From assembly GCA_017539045.1 (NCBI GenBank), contig JAFYHS010000011.1:1-60232 (forward strand): a stretch of 60,232 bases of DNA, given 5' to 3'. Below are positions 35,565 to 43,759 of this stretch, piece by piece. Each line of letters starts with the position of its first letter. Position 1 is the first letter of the stretch. The translations under genes and the position numbers were made by a program. Source of the stretch: Bacteroidales bacterium (GTDB taxonomy: Bacteria > Bacteroidota > Bacteroidia > Bacteroidales > F082). The notes beneath the pieces were generated by a model. That model was not told where the DNA came from. It searched no databases and saw only the letters and a program-made list of their open reading frames with translations.

Positions 35565-37397
35565 TCAGCAAAATTGTTCCTCTGTAGCTAACCCACGAAG
35601 GATGGTCGACAGCGGCTCTTCGCTACCGAAAAGGGTCTTCAGTTTGCGGCTACGGTCGCTCACAGTGTTGTAGGCACGCTGCATCAGGGCTGCAATGTCG
35701 GCATCGTTCAGGTCGAGCAGGTAGAGGCAGCAATAGTTGAGGTCGGATTTTGTGAGGTCGGGGTAGGCTTTGGCAAGACGGATGGTGAACTGGCCGAAGT
35801 GGCGGTCGGCAGCCTCACGCAATGCCGTAATCTGCTCCTTGCTTAACGCATAGTCGCTATAGTCAAGATAGCTCACCTTTGACTTGAACTGTCCTTCGCT
35901 CACCCGCTTCATAATCAGGCGACAAATCGGTTCTTCGGTGAAACTTGCAGCTTGTGTTTCGGGCTTTGGTGCGGCATGGTTTTGTTGGCGGATTTGGTCT
36001 TTCAGCTCACGCAGCTCCTCGTTGCTCCGTTTCAGCCTTCCCGACATTGACGCCTTCTCCAGACGATGCGCTTCCCGTTCAGCTTGCATCTGTTGGCTGG
36101 CCTCGTCGCTTTGCTTTTTCATCTTGCGCTTGTGCAGCAGCCAGGCCGCCAAGGCCGCCAAAACGATGAAAGCAGCAAGGGAAACGAGTGTTTTGTTTCG
36201 TTGCTGGCGAATCTCATTTTGTTTTGCAAGGCGCTCGTGGGCTTCTCTCTGCTGCAAGTAGTCGTTGAACATCCCAGTGAAATCGGCGTCCTCTTGAATC
36301 TTTTTCGGATTGAAGATGGGGTGCAAGGCAAGATAATGCATGTGTTCGTGCATTTTTACTGTGTCGCCAAGGGCTTCGTAGACCTTGATGAGATAGTCCG
36401 ATATTTCTGATTTCAAGCGAGATGGGGCGTCATCATAGATGGGATTCAAATAGGCTAAAGCCGAATCGTATTGCCGCTCTTCTTGATAAATCCATCCGAT
36501 GGTGGCAAACAAGTCTTGTTTCATTATTTCTGGGCCATACATCAAAATGGACTTTAATATCTTGATGGACGTATCTCCATCGTGGTTCAACTTATATAGT
36601 CCAATGGCTTGCCGGTCCTTCAATAAATAATACAAGTTGAGCGTGGTGTCGGTCAGCAATTCCAAGGAAAGGTCATAGTAATGCAAAGCGCTATCAATCT
36701 GCTCTGTAATGTCAAATTCATATCCAAGAAGAAACAAGTTGCTGGCTACGACTTTGCTGCGCGGTTTCACTTTTTTATTGAGCGCCAAAGCTTTTTTCTG
36801 GAAGTAAGTGGCTGGTTCCGTGAGGAATCGAAGGGAATAGTCAAGCGAAAGCTCTTCGGCGGTTTTGGCGGTGAATCGGGCCTTGTGCCAAGTCAATTGC
36901 TCATCGGCGAAATGGTTTTCCATGGTTTCCAAAGCTAGATAGAGCTGTTTGCAACGGAACAAAGAGTCATCTTTAACGCTGGCATGGTCATCAGTCATGC
37001 CTTTTCTGCTGTAGATGAAATGGGCGCGGGCTTGGAGATATGCCAAATCGTAATTTTTGGGAAAAGCGGGGGCAAGGCTGTCGAAATAAGCAGTCGTCAG
37101 TGCCACAGCATCAAAATCTATCTCCTCCATTCGGGGGCTTTTCCATAAAGCCTCGGATTTCATTAGCAGGGCATAATTTATGTCGAAATCCGTAAGGTTT
37201 TCAGTATCGAGGCTGTCGGTGAAGGGTTCAATGCGTTCCAAGGCGACTGTATAATCGGTTTGCAGCAGGCTGTCGATGCCAACCAGCGTGTCGTGGAGCG
37301 GACTCAATGGCAGTTCAGGAGCTTTATCATCAGGCTTGTGGCAACCCAAAAGCAACGCGCACAGGGCAAACGACAATATGAAAAGACGGAGTTTCAT
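35565..37397 (-). CDS. Membrane-spanning TPR/helix-turn-helix regulator, copy 1
   Basis: 610 residues. The lipoprotein-like signal ends LLLGCHK (Cys19). A periplasmic TPR-rich region (about 30-390) contains QIDSALHYYDLSLELLTDTT and QYDSALAYLNPI. A transmembrane helix at about 403-422 (TLVSLAAFIVLAALAAWLLH) is followed by a basic stop and a coiled coil (RLKRSNEELRELKDQIRQQ). The C-terminus resembles a LuxR-like HTH: PDLTKSDLNYCCLYLLDLND and AYNTVSDRSRKLKTLFG. The inferred role is to sense an envelope signal with TPRs and control transcription from the membrane. It lies beside T9SS genes, as does copy 2 at 54277. A -7 box ends six bases from the ATG. Confidence 0.85.
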   Translation of the reverse strand: MKLRLFILSFALCALLLGCHKPDDKAPELPLSPLHDTLVGIDSLLQTDYTVALERIEPFTDSLDTENLTDFDINYALLMKSEALWKSPRMEEIDFDAVALTTAYFDSLAPAFPKNYDLAYLQARAHFIYSRKGMTDDHASVKDDSLFRCKQLYLALETMENHFADEQLTWHKARFTAKTAEELSLDYSLRFLTEPATYFQKKALALNKKVKPRSKVVASNLFLLGYEFDITEQIDSALHYYDLSLELLTDTTLNLYYLLKDRQAIGLYKLNHDGDTSIKILKSILMYGPEIMKQDLFATIGWIYQEERQYDSALAYLNPIYDDAPSRLKSEISDYLIKVYEALGDTVKMHEHMHYLALHPIFNPKKIQEDADFTGMFNDYLQQREAHERLAKQNEIRQQRNKTLVSLAAFIVLAALAAWLLHKRKMKKQSDEASQQMQAEREAHRLEKASMSGRLKRSNEELRELKDQIRQQNHAAPKPETQAASFTEEPICRLIMKRVSEGQFKSKVSYLDYSDYALSKEQITALREAADRHFGQFTIRLAKAYPDLTKSDLNYCCLYLLDLNDADIAALMQRAYNTVSDRSRKLKTLFGSEEPLSTILRGLATEEQFC

Positions 37398-37402
37398 TGC
37401 GA

Positions 37403-37410
37403 CAAAGGTA
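37403..37410 (-). promoter_or_regulatory. -7 box for TPR/HTH regulator copy 1
   Basis: TACCTTTG on the minus strand, between the GHMP kinase stop (37415) and the ATG at 37397. It implies an almost leaderless transcript separate from the mevalonate genes. Confidence 0.6.
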
Positions 37411-37414
37411 CAAA

Positions 37415-38362
37415 TTATTCGTTAAGTACGATTTCTCCGTAACTGAAAATCACCTCTAAGCCTTTTCTCTTGAAGTAATCTTTCACTTGATCTTCAGTCC
37501 AATCCGTTGCGGCTAAGATAAAATCGCCACCCCATGCGCCCAACGTTTTCAGGACGCCTTCGAAGTCGTGGAAACGCTTTTGTACAGGTTCCTGCCCGAT
37601 GCAGCGGGCAATGATGCGCTCGTGGCATTGCATGAGCATAGCAAATTCGTCCAAGGTTTGGCATTTTGGCACGGCACGGCTGATTTCAGCAACAGCCTCA
37701 ATATCTTTCTGTAAATCAATAGGATTTGTCTTCTCAAGAAATGCTTTTACTTCTTTTGAAGAGCTTTGCTTTTGGCCTTGGTAGACGAAATATAGATGGT
37801 CGGCAAAGGGTGGGTTGAAGTTAATGGGTTCAACCATTGGTGTCGGCGTTTCGACGGGCTTAGGGACCTCGGTTTTTACTTGATAGTAAATGGGTTGCTC
37901 CGCTGTAGCGCAAGCAATATCGTAGCCCGAGCCGCCGAAGGTCATTTTCAGCAATTCGTATGGATTGATATTCGCCCATCGCGCCAAGTTGGAAATCAAG
38001 GTGGAACTGCTGCCGAGACCCCAATTCGGGTCGAAGTCAAGATGGGTGCGGAAACGCATGTCGCAACCTATAAAGGCATTAGGCTTCAGCTGTCTTACAG
38101 CCTTCAAAATGCCGGCAAGCTTTTCGGCTTTGGGTGGGTCGTCGGTAGAAAGTGGCCGAAGCGTTTCGCTGTCAAATAAGACGGAAAACCATGGTCTGTC
38201 AGGCTGCGAAGCAATCCAATGTAAACGGTGCGTGTCGGTGTCGGCAAGAGAGACCTGAAGGCTTTGCCCAAATTTCAGCGGCAAGGCCAAAGCCAAAGCA
38301 CCTTTCAGGACGAGGTATTCACCTGTTAACAGGAATTTTCCGTGGGCTTGGTAAGGGCTCAT
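37415..38362 (-). CDS. GYDIA-type GHMP kinase, candidate phosphomevalonate kinase
   Basis: 315 residues. The N-terminal loop is YQAHGKFLLTGEYLVLKGAL, the ATP loop is FDPNWGLGSSSTLISNLARW, and the motif GGSGYDIACA gives the family its name. The C-terminal motif LGAWGGDFILAATDW replaces the usual GSGGGG. The gene overlaps HMG-CoA reductase by four bases (ATGA), so a step in the mevalonate pathway, most likely phosphomevalonate kinase, is inferred. The segment coding EVPKPVET at about residue 165 matches a dispersed repeat core found at 7971. Confidence 0.85.
   Translation of the reverse strand: MSPYQAHGKFLLTGEYLVLKGALALALPLKFGQSLQVSLADTDTHRLHWIASQPDRPWFSVLFDSETLRPLSTDDPPKAEKLAGILKAVRQLKPNAFIGCDMRFRTHLDFDPNWGLGSSSTLISNLARWANINPYELLKMTFGGSGYDIACATAEQPIYYQVKTEVPKPVETPTPMVEPINFNPPFADHLYFVYQGQKQSSSKEVKAFLEKTNPIDLQKDIEAVAEISRAVPKCQTLDEFAMLMQCHERIIARCIGQEPVQKRFHDFEGVLKTLGAWGGDFILAATDWTEDQVKDYFKRKGLEVIFSYGEIVLNE
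37850..37868. repeat. Dispersed repeat core inside the GHMP kinase gene
   Basis: TTCGACGGGCTTAGGGACC matches 7971-7989 at 17 of 19 bases. It is in frame and encodes part of the loop VPKPVETPTP. Confidence 0.45.
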
Positions 38363-39684
38363 TTTTTCAAGGATTCAATGTATTGTTCAACGCCTGCGTA
38401 TGACACGGTCTTATCCTTGAAATACTCACGAGCCTGCTTCTTTTCTTCGTCAGAGGCATTCAGTTGGTTGAGGATGTTGTTGAGGTGCATCTTCATGTGG
38501 CCAGCCTGGATGCCTTTTGTGGTGAGGGAACGCACGGCGGAGAAGTTGTTGGCTAGACCCATCGTGGCGGCAATCATCATCAGCTCTTTGGCGGTGGGGT
38601 TGCCCAAGAGTTCCAACGTCTTCTTGGCTAAGGGATGCAGGCTGGTCAAGCCACCCACAGTGCCCAGGGCCATCGGCACCTCCAGTTCGAAGTGGAAGAT
38701 GCCGTTTTCAAGGGTGACGCTTGACAGACTCTCGTAGCGGCCGTTGCGCGAAGCAAAGGTGTGTCCGGCGGCCTCCACGGCACGGAAGTCGTTGCCCGTA
38801 GCGATAACCACTGCATCGATGCCGTTATAAATACCTTTGTTGTGCGTGGTGGCACGGTCGGTGTCGATGTGCGCGATATCTACAGCTTTCTTGAATTTCT
38901 TGGCATATTCGGCTCCCGAAAGGTGCTCGTCGATGCCGTCCAATTGTTCCACAGGACATTCCACCCAGACCTTCACGCGGCAGTCGGGTGTGTTGTTCGA
39001 CAGGATGGTCATGATGATCTCCACCTTGCGGAGCTCTTCGGGAAGGTCTTGCTGTTCGGCAAAGAAGTCCTGCAGGCTGTGGCCAAACTGCTCCAAGGCG
39101 GAGTTGATGAAGTTGGCTCCCATGGCATCGCCTGTGCCAAACTCCACACGAATCTGGTAGTAGTCGGGGATTTGCGCAGTGTAGTCAATGAGCCGCATCC
39201 CGAGGATGCCTCCTCCGCGTTTGCGCATCTTCTCTGTCATGGCATCGGTGTCGTGCAACAACCGTTGCTCGATCTTCGGAAATAGCCCAAAAAGCTTCGC
39301 TTTGTCACCACTCCAGCCGAAATGTACCTGTCCGACCTTGCGCACGTCAATGACCTCGGCATGGAAACCACCGCGTTCGCCCCAGAACTTGGCCGCAGCC
39401 GAAGCTGCCGCCACCACGGAACTCTCCTCGATGACCATGGGCACAATGTAGTCCTTGCCGTTGATGGTCACATTGGGTGAGATGCCGTAAGGGATGAAGA
39501 AATTGGTGATGGTGTTCTCGCTGAACTCATCAAAGAGTTGCTGTTGCTTTTTGTCAGGATGCCAATAGCTTTTCAATAGGTTGACCACCTCGCCGGGGTT
39601 CTCAAAATAGTTGGCAATAAGCTTTAGCTTCTCCTCCTTGAGAAGTTTCGAAAACCCTTTCTTTATGCGTTCGCGAGTGGCCAT
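38359..39684 (-). CDS. mvaA: Hydroxymethylglutaryl-CoA reductase, class II (degradative-type sequence)
   Basis: 441 residues. The class II signature MVIEESSVVAAASAAAKFWG carries the catalytic Glu. YTAQIPDYYQIRVEFGTGDA followed by MGANFINSALEQF matches the substrate and cofactor region. ATTHNKGIYNGIDAVVIATG and TLGNP-like LELLGNPTAKELMMIAATMG follow. It reduces HMG-CoA to mevalonate, the committed step of isoprenoid synthesis by this route. HMG-CoA synthase is not in the window. Cofactor choice (NADH or NADPH) is not determined. Eight bases after the DUF4468 stop. Confidence 0.95.
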   Translation of the reverse strand: MATRERIKKGFSKLLKEEKLKLIANYFENPGEVVNLLKSYWHPDKKQQQLFDEFSENTITNFFIPYGISPNVTINGKDYIVPMVIEESSVVAAASAAAKFWGERGGFHAEVIDVRKVGQVHFGWSGDKAKLFGLFPKIEQRLLHDTDAMTEKMRKRGGGILGMRLIDYTAQIPDYYQIRVEFGTGDAMGANFINSALEQFGHSLQDFFAEQQDLPEELRKVEIIMTILSNNTPDCRVKVWVECPVEQLDGIDEHLSGAEYAKKFKKAVDIAHIDTDRATTHNKGIYNGIDAVVIATGNDFRAVEAAGHTFASRNGRYESLSSVTLENGIFHFELEVPMALGTVGGLTSLHPLAKKTLELLGNPTAKELMMIAATMGLANNFSAVRSLTTKGIQAGHMKMHLNNILNQLNASDEEKKQAREYFKDKTVSYAGVEQYIESLKK

Positions 39685-39692
39685 AGCCTAGT

Positions 39693-40217
39693 TTACCATT
39701 CCTCTTCTTCGATGACTTTTTCAGGTACGAGTTTCTCCTCAAATTGCTTGCCCCAGTCTTCACCAAATGCTGCGATCTGGTTCAGATAGCTGTCCCAAAC
39801 AGGCTGATACAAAGGATCTTCCTTATTCATCCATTCTTCGCAGGGGTGGTTGCTTTGGGTCTTCTGCATGAAGTCGGTGAGGGTGTAACGCACACGGCCT
39901 TCACGCACTTCGATGGTGAAATAATAGGTGATCCAGGGCCATTTTGACTTCACGGGGTCGCCGTTGTCGAGCTGGAACTGATGTTTGCCTTTCAACGTAC
40001 GGCCGTCATTCTGTTGAAGGATGGTCGAAGGGCTCTTGTAATAGCTGTTCATGAACTGGCTGTAGATGCGGTTGAACACCTCATCTTGAGTGCCAACGGT
40101 GTTGATGACCTTACGGAAGCAAATCTTCTCTGTTCTAGCGTCGATGGGAAGGTTGGATTGGGCAAAGGTAACGGTCGCAAACAGAACGGCGACGAATAGC
40201 AGTGCTACTTTTTTCAT
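39693..40217 (-). CDS. DUF4468 secreted protein
   Basis: 174 residues with a signal peptide (MKKVALLFVAVLFATVTFAQ). The mature part contains NRIYSQFMNSYYKSPSTILQ, KHQFQLDNGDP and YYFTIEVREGRVRYTLTDFM, characteristic of the DUF4468 fold, a TBP-like domain of unknown function found in Bacteroidota envelopes. It ends in an acidic tail (EKVIEEEEW). Start moved 72 bases inward because TATTTTTG lies at 40237-40244. It probably heads a transcript continuing into mvaA. Confidence 0.85.
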   Translation of the reverse strand: MKKVALLFVAVLFATVTFAQSNLPIDARTEKICFRKVINTVGTQDEVFNRIYSQFMNSYYKSPSTILQQNDGRTLKGKHQFQLDNGDPVKSKWPWITYYFTIEVREGRVRYTLTDFMQKTQSNHPCEEWMNKEDPLYQPVWDSYLNQIAAFGEDWGKQFEEKLVPEKVIEEEEW

Positions 40218-40236
40218 TTTCGGATTAATTTGATTA

Positions 40237-40244
40237 CAAAAATA
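40237..40244 (-). promoter_or_regulatory. -7 box for DUF4468 and possibly the mvaA operon
   Basis: TATTTTTG on the minus strand, 20 bases upstream of the ATG at 40217. With gaps of 8 bases and then an overlap downstream, it may drive mvaA and the GHMP kinase too. Confidence 0.65.
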
Positions 40245-40304
40245 GTAATTATTCATGTTGCTTCGGCGCAACGGGGACGAAAATAGCAAATATCAGGCCA
40301 AAAA

Positions 40305-41144
40305 TTATAAAGGAATGATCTCAGAGCTCTCGTCACATTCGATTTGCTTCTGTGGATTTCCCTTGTAATAGAGCGTGGAAGCGTCTTTTAAGGTGCCTTC
40401 CATGGCATCACTTACCCAAACCGTGGCTTCTGAGGCGCTCGACAAATCAACATGCATTTCCCTGACTTGTGTTTGAGCCATGTTCAACAGGCTTCCTCCT
40501 TGCAACTTGATTATTCCATTGGGTGCTTCCCCACCAAAAGTGATGAATTGGGAAGCTCCGTCCAGGTTGGCGACGAGGTGGAAACTCATGTCAAAGATGC
40601 CCTTACACGAGGAAGCGTTGCTGGCTGTGACTTCGCAGTTGTACCCCGACAGATTAAAACCAAGGAAATGTGAGGCGTCTTCAATGGAAATCTCACAAAC
40701 GTGACAAGAATAATCCAACCCAGAGCACACCGAGGCGTCATCCAGTTCCACATACAAAGTGTCACTGGTGGCAGAGAAATGCCCAGCAAAATTCAGCTGG
40801 GCGGCTTCTTCTGCCTCGATTTTTTCAACCTTGTTTGTGTGTACTGTGGCTTTGAAAACGGAGTTGATCACCGGGTGGACGTTTCCCGTGAAGCCGATTT
40901 CAAGTTTAGAGCCTTCCATTCTGACGTTTAGTCCAGGCTCTAAGTAGGCAGAATACTCCAACTCCACGTAGGTGTTGCTGTCGGCGATGACGTTCACCTC
41001 CCAAGCATCACTGACTTCAATCTGACGGATGTCGGCGTTCTCGAGGACGGTCTTTTGTATCAGGGTCATGTCGACCTCTTTCTTACAAGAAGAAGCGAGG
41101 CAAAGTGCCACGCAAAGGATAAGTATGGTTTTGATTGTTTTCAT
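40305..41144 (-). CDS. DUF2807 (GIN-like) auto-transporter-adhesin head lipoprotein
   Basis: 279 residues with a lipoprotein signal ending CLASSCKKE (Cys20). The repetitive parallel beta structure shows Asp-Ala-Ser steps (ELDDASVCSGL, SIEDASHFLGFNL, ASNASSCKGIF, NLDGASQFITFG, DLSSASEATVWV), the DUF2807 pattern. Such proteins are anchored on the envelope; function is unknown. It lies 29 bases after rlmH and may be part of the asd-ribF-rlmH transcript. Confidence 0.87.
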   Translation of the reverse strand: MKTIKTILILCVALCLASSCKKEVDMTLIQKTVLENADIRQIEVSDAWEVNVIADSNTYVELEYSAYLEPGLNVRMEGSKLEIGFTGNVHPVINSVFKATVHTNKVEKIEAEEAAQLNFAGHFSATSDTLYVELDDASVCSGLDYSCHVCEISIEDASHFLGFNLSGYNCEVTASNASSCKGIFDMSFHLVANLDGASQFITFGGEAPNGIIKLQGGSLLNMAQTQVREMHVDLSSASEATVWVSDAMEGTLKDASTLYYKGNPQKQIECDESSEIIPL

Positions 41145-41173
41145 GTTGTAGTAACGAAATAAAGAGGCGTTTA

Positions 41174-41647
41174 TTATTGATGATGATAGGGTTCGCCCTT
41201 CAAGATGGTAAAGGCGCGGTAAAGTTGCTCAACGAAGATCAGTCGCACCATCTGGTGGCTGAAGGTCATGGGCGAGAGCGACATTTTGGCGTTGGCGCGG
41301 TCGTAGACTTCCTGTGCGAAGCCGTAGGGCCCTCCTATGATGAATACCAACCGCTTTGCGCCCGATGCCATCTGTTTTTCAAGGCTTTCGGAGAACTCCA
41401 TCGAGGTAAACTGCTTGCCGTTTTCATCCAACAATACGACTTGGTCGCCGGGCTGCAGCTGTTGCAACAACAGGAAACTTTCGGCTTTCTTTTGTTGGTC
41501 TTCACTGAGCGTCTTACGGTTACGCGGGTCAGGAATTTCTTTCATTTCAAACGAGGCATAATGCCCGATGCGGCCCACATATTTCTTGATGCCAGTGATG
41601 AGATAATCTTCATCCGTTTTTCCTATGACTAGAAGTAGGATCTTCAT
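41174..41647 (-). CDS. rlmH: 23S rRNA pseudouridine-1915 N3-methyltransferase
   Basis: 157 residues, the standard length for this SPOUT methyltransferase. MKILLLVIGKTDEDYLITGI opens the protein; VLLDENGKQFTSMEFSESLE, VFIIGGPYGFAQEV and LSPMTFSHQMVRLIFVEQLY form the SAM knot. It modifies 70S ribosomes at position 1915. Overlaps ribF by four bases (ATGA). Confidence 0.97.
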   Translation of the reverse strand: MKILLLVIGKTDEDYLITGIKKYVGRIGHYASFEMKEIPDPRNRKTLSEDQQKKAESFLLLQQLQPGDQVVLLDENGKQFTSMEFSESLEKQMASGAKRLVFIIGGPYGFAQEVYDRANAKMSLSPMTFSHQMVRLIFVEQLYRAFTILKGEPYHHQ

Positions 41648-42579
41648 GCTAGGATTTGCTTTGCTTTCTCACGGTCTTGTTCCAACTGGGCTTTCAATTC
41701 ATCCAGGCCGTTAAATTTCTCTTCATCTCTGATGCGATCGATGAAACGCACATGGATCTTTTTGCCGTAGAGGTCACCGTCGAAGTCGAACAGGTTGACC
41801 TCGATGATGGGGTTGTCCTCGCTGCGGTCGCCGATGGTGGGTCGATGTCCGATGTTGGCCATGGCCTTGTAGGTCTTGCCCTGGTAGTCGACGAGGCAGG
41901 CATACACCCCACGGTTGCTGATGAGCATGTATTCCCTAGGCAACTCAAGGTTGGCCGTAGGGAAGCCCAAGGTGCGTCCGATCTTGTTTCCCACCACGAC
42001 CTCGGCAGTGACGGAATAGGTGTAGCCTAACAATTGGTTGGCACGTTTTACGTTGCCTGTGGCCAAAGCGTTACGTATCTTCGTGGAGCTGATGGCGATG
42101 TTCTCAACATCCTGTGCAGCAATGCGTTCAACCTTGAAGCCATATTTCAGCTTCATGTCGTTGAGCAGACCGAAGTCGCCCATGCGGTTCTTGCCGAAGT
42201 GATGGTCGTAGCCCACCACGATATAATCGGGATGGATGTTGTCGATGATGTATTCCTTGATGAACACCTCTGAGGGTGTGCGCGAAAACTCCTTGGTGAA
42301 GTTGATGATGACCACGTTGTCGATGCCATACTCTTCAAACTTCTGGAGCTTCTCTTCGGGCGTGCAGAGAAAACGCAGGTTGGAGCAATCGATGTTGAGC
42401 ACCTGACGTGGATGCGGACTAAAAGTGACCACAACCGTCTCACCGCCAATGCCTTGTGCCAAGGTCTTCATCTTGTTGAAGATGGCCTGATGGCCGAGAT
42501 GGACACCGTCGAAAGTGCCGATGGTGACCACGGCGTGGGGGATGTTGCGGGTTTCTATGATGTTATGAAAGACTTTCAT
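41644..42579 (-). CDS. ribF: Bifunctional riboflavin kinase / FAD synthetase
   Basis: 311 residues. The N-terminal nucleotidyltransferase domain has VVTIGTFDGVHLGHQAIF and the region PDYIVVGYDHHFGKNRMGD. The C-terminal flavokinase domain has GNKIGRTLGFPTANLELP. It converts riboflavin to FMN and FAD. Its ATG overlaps the asd stop by one base (TAATG) and its stop overlaps rlmH, so the three genes are translationally coupled. Confidence 0.97.
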   Translation of the reverse strand: MKVFHNIIETRNIPHAVVTIGTFDGVHLGHQAIFNKMKTLAQGIGGETVVVTFSPHPRQVLNIDCSNLRFLCTPEEKLQKFEEYGIDNVVIINFTKEFSRTPSEVFIKEYIIDNIHPDYIVVGYDHHFGKNRMGDFGLLNDMKLKYGFKVERIAAQDVENIAISSTKIRNALATGNVKRANQLLGYTYSVTAEVVVGNKIGRTLGFPTANLELPREYMLISNRGVYACLVDYQGKTYKAMANIGHRPTIGDRSEDNPIIEVNLFDFDGDLYGKKIHVRFIDRIRDEEKFNGLDELKAQLEQDREKAKQILA

Positions 42580-43568
42580 TAATTAAAAAACTGACGAATA
42601 AGATATTGTGCTATTTGCACGGCATTGGTGGCGGCGCCTTTGCGGAGGTTGTCGGACACACACCAGAAATTGAGGCCGTTCTCCACCGAGAAGTCGCGGC
42701 GAATGCGACCCACGAAGACTTCATCCTTGCCTTCGGCATAGAGGGGCATCGGATAGATGTTGTTGGCCGGGTCGTCTTGCACCACCACGCCGGGCATGGC
42801 TGCCATCAACCTGCGGACATCGTCGATTTCAAAGGGCCTTTCTGTTTCCACGTTCACGGACTCACTATGGCCACCCCACACGGGCACACGCACCGTGGTG
42901 GACGTGACGGCGATGTGGTCGTCGCGGAGGATCTTGCGTGTTTCGTTGACCATCTTCATCTCCTCTTTGGTATAGCCGTTATCGAGGAAGGTGTCGATGT
43001 GGGGCAGTATGTTGAGGTCGATCGGATGGGGATAGCAAGTCGTGCCGTTCGCGCCAGCACGCTCGGCCTTCAGTTGGTTGACACCTTTTTGGCCGCTGCC
43101 CGAAACACTTTGGTAGGTGCTGACGACGATACGCTTGATGCCGTATGCCTTGTGGATCGGTGCCAAAGCCATCACCATCTGGATGGTGGAGCAGTTGGGG
43201 TTGGCGATGATATGCGTGTCTTTGGTAATGGTGTCGGCGTTGATTTCGGGGACGACCAGAGGCACGTCTTTCTCCATGCGCCAGGCCGAGCTATTGTCGA
43301 CGACGAAGGTGCCTTGTGCGGCAAAACGCGGGGCATATTGCTTTGAAGCTGCTGCTCCAGCCGAGAAGATGGCAATGTCGGGGCGGGCTGCGATGGCCTC
43401 GTCTACGCTGACGACTTTATGGGTCTTGCCTTGGAAAACGATTTCCTTACCCACGGAGCGTTCTGAGGCAGCCACAATCAATTCGTCTATGCGAACCTTT
43501 TGTTCGTCAAGTACTTGAAGCATCTTCGAGCCCACCAATCCGGTGGCTCCTACCACTGCGATTTTCAT
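42579..43568 (-). CDS. asd: Aspartate-semialdehyde dehydrogenase
   Basis: 329 residues. The NADP-binding loop VVGATGLVGSKMLQVLDEQ starts at residue 4, the catalytic cysteine lies in IANPNCSTIQMVMAL and the substrate residues in STYQSVSGSGQKGVNQL. It makes aspartate semialdehyde for lysine/diaminopimelate, threonine and methionine synthesis. First gene of the asd-ribF-rlmH unit, with a -7 box 27 bases upstream. Confidence 0.97.
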   Translation of the reverse strand: MKIAVVGATGLVGSKMLQVLDEQKVRIDELIVAASERSVGKEIVFQGKTHKVVSVDEAIAARPDIAIFSAGAAASKQYAPRFAAQGTFVVDNSSAWRMEKDVPLVVPEINADTITKDTHIIANPNCSTIQMVMALAPIHKAYGIKRIVVSTYQSVSGSGQKGVNQLKAERAGANGTTCYPHPIDLNILPHIDTFLDNGYTKEEMKMVNETRKILRDDHIAVTSTTVRVPVWGGHSESVNVETERPFEIDDVRRLMAAMPGVVVQDDPANNIYPMPLYAEGKDEVFVGRIRRDFSVENGLNFWCVSDNLRKGAATNAVQIAQYLIRQFFN

Positions 43569-43594
43569 TTTTTTCTTCCTCCAAAATTTTGCTG

Positions 43595-43602
43595 CAAAAA
43601 TA
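43595..43602 (-). promoter_or_regulatory. -7 box for asd-ribF-rlmH
   Basis: TATTTTTG on the minus strand, followed by C, 27 bases before the asd ATG. Confidence 0.65.
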
Positions 43603-43702
43603 GAGATTTTCTTTCATGTGCCAGTGTATGGTGTCATTATTCTCATCCGATACCCATAATGGCAAATTATTACAATTTTTTCTTTGTTTTTTACATTTTT
43701 TC

Positions 43703-43710
43703 TACCTTTG
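43703..43710 (+). promoter_or_regulatory. -7 box for the porin operon
   Basis: TACCTTTG with a TTTG about 16 bases upstream as a possible -33 element. The porin ATG is 50 bases downstream, giving a leader of about 45 bases. Confidence 0.65.
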
Positions 43711-43759
43711 CCTTTTGTAAAACATGAATTCACCTATTTAATAACTAAAACTTTTCAAA

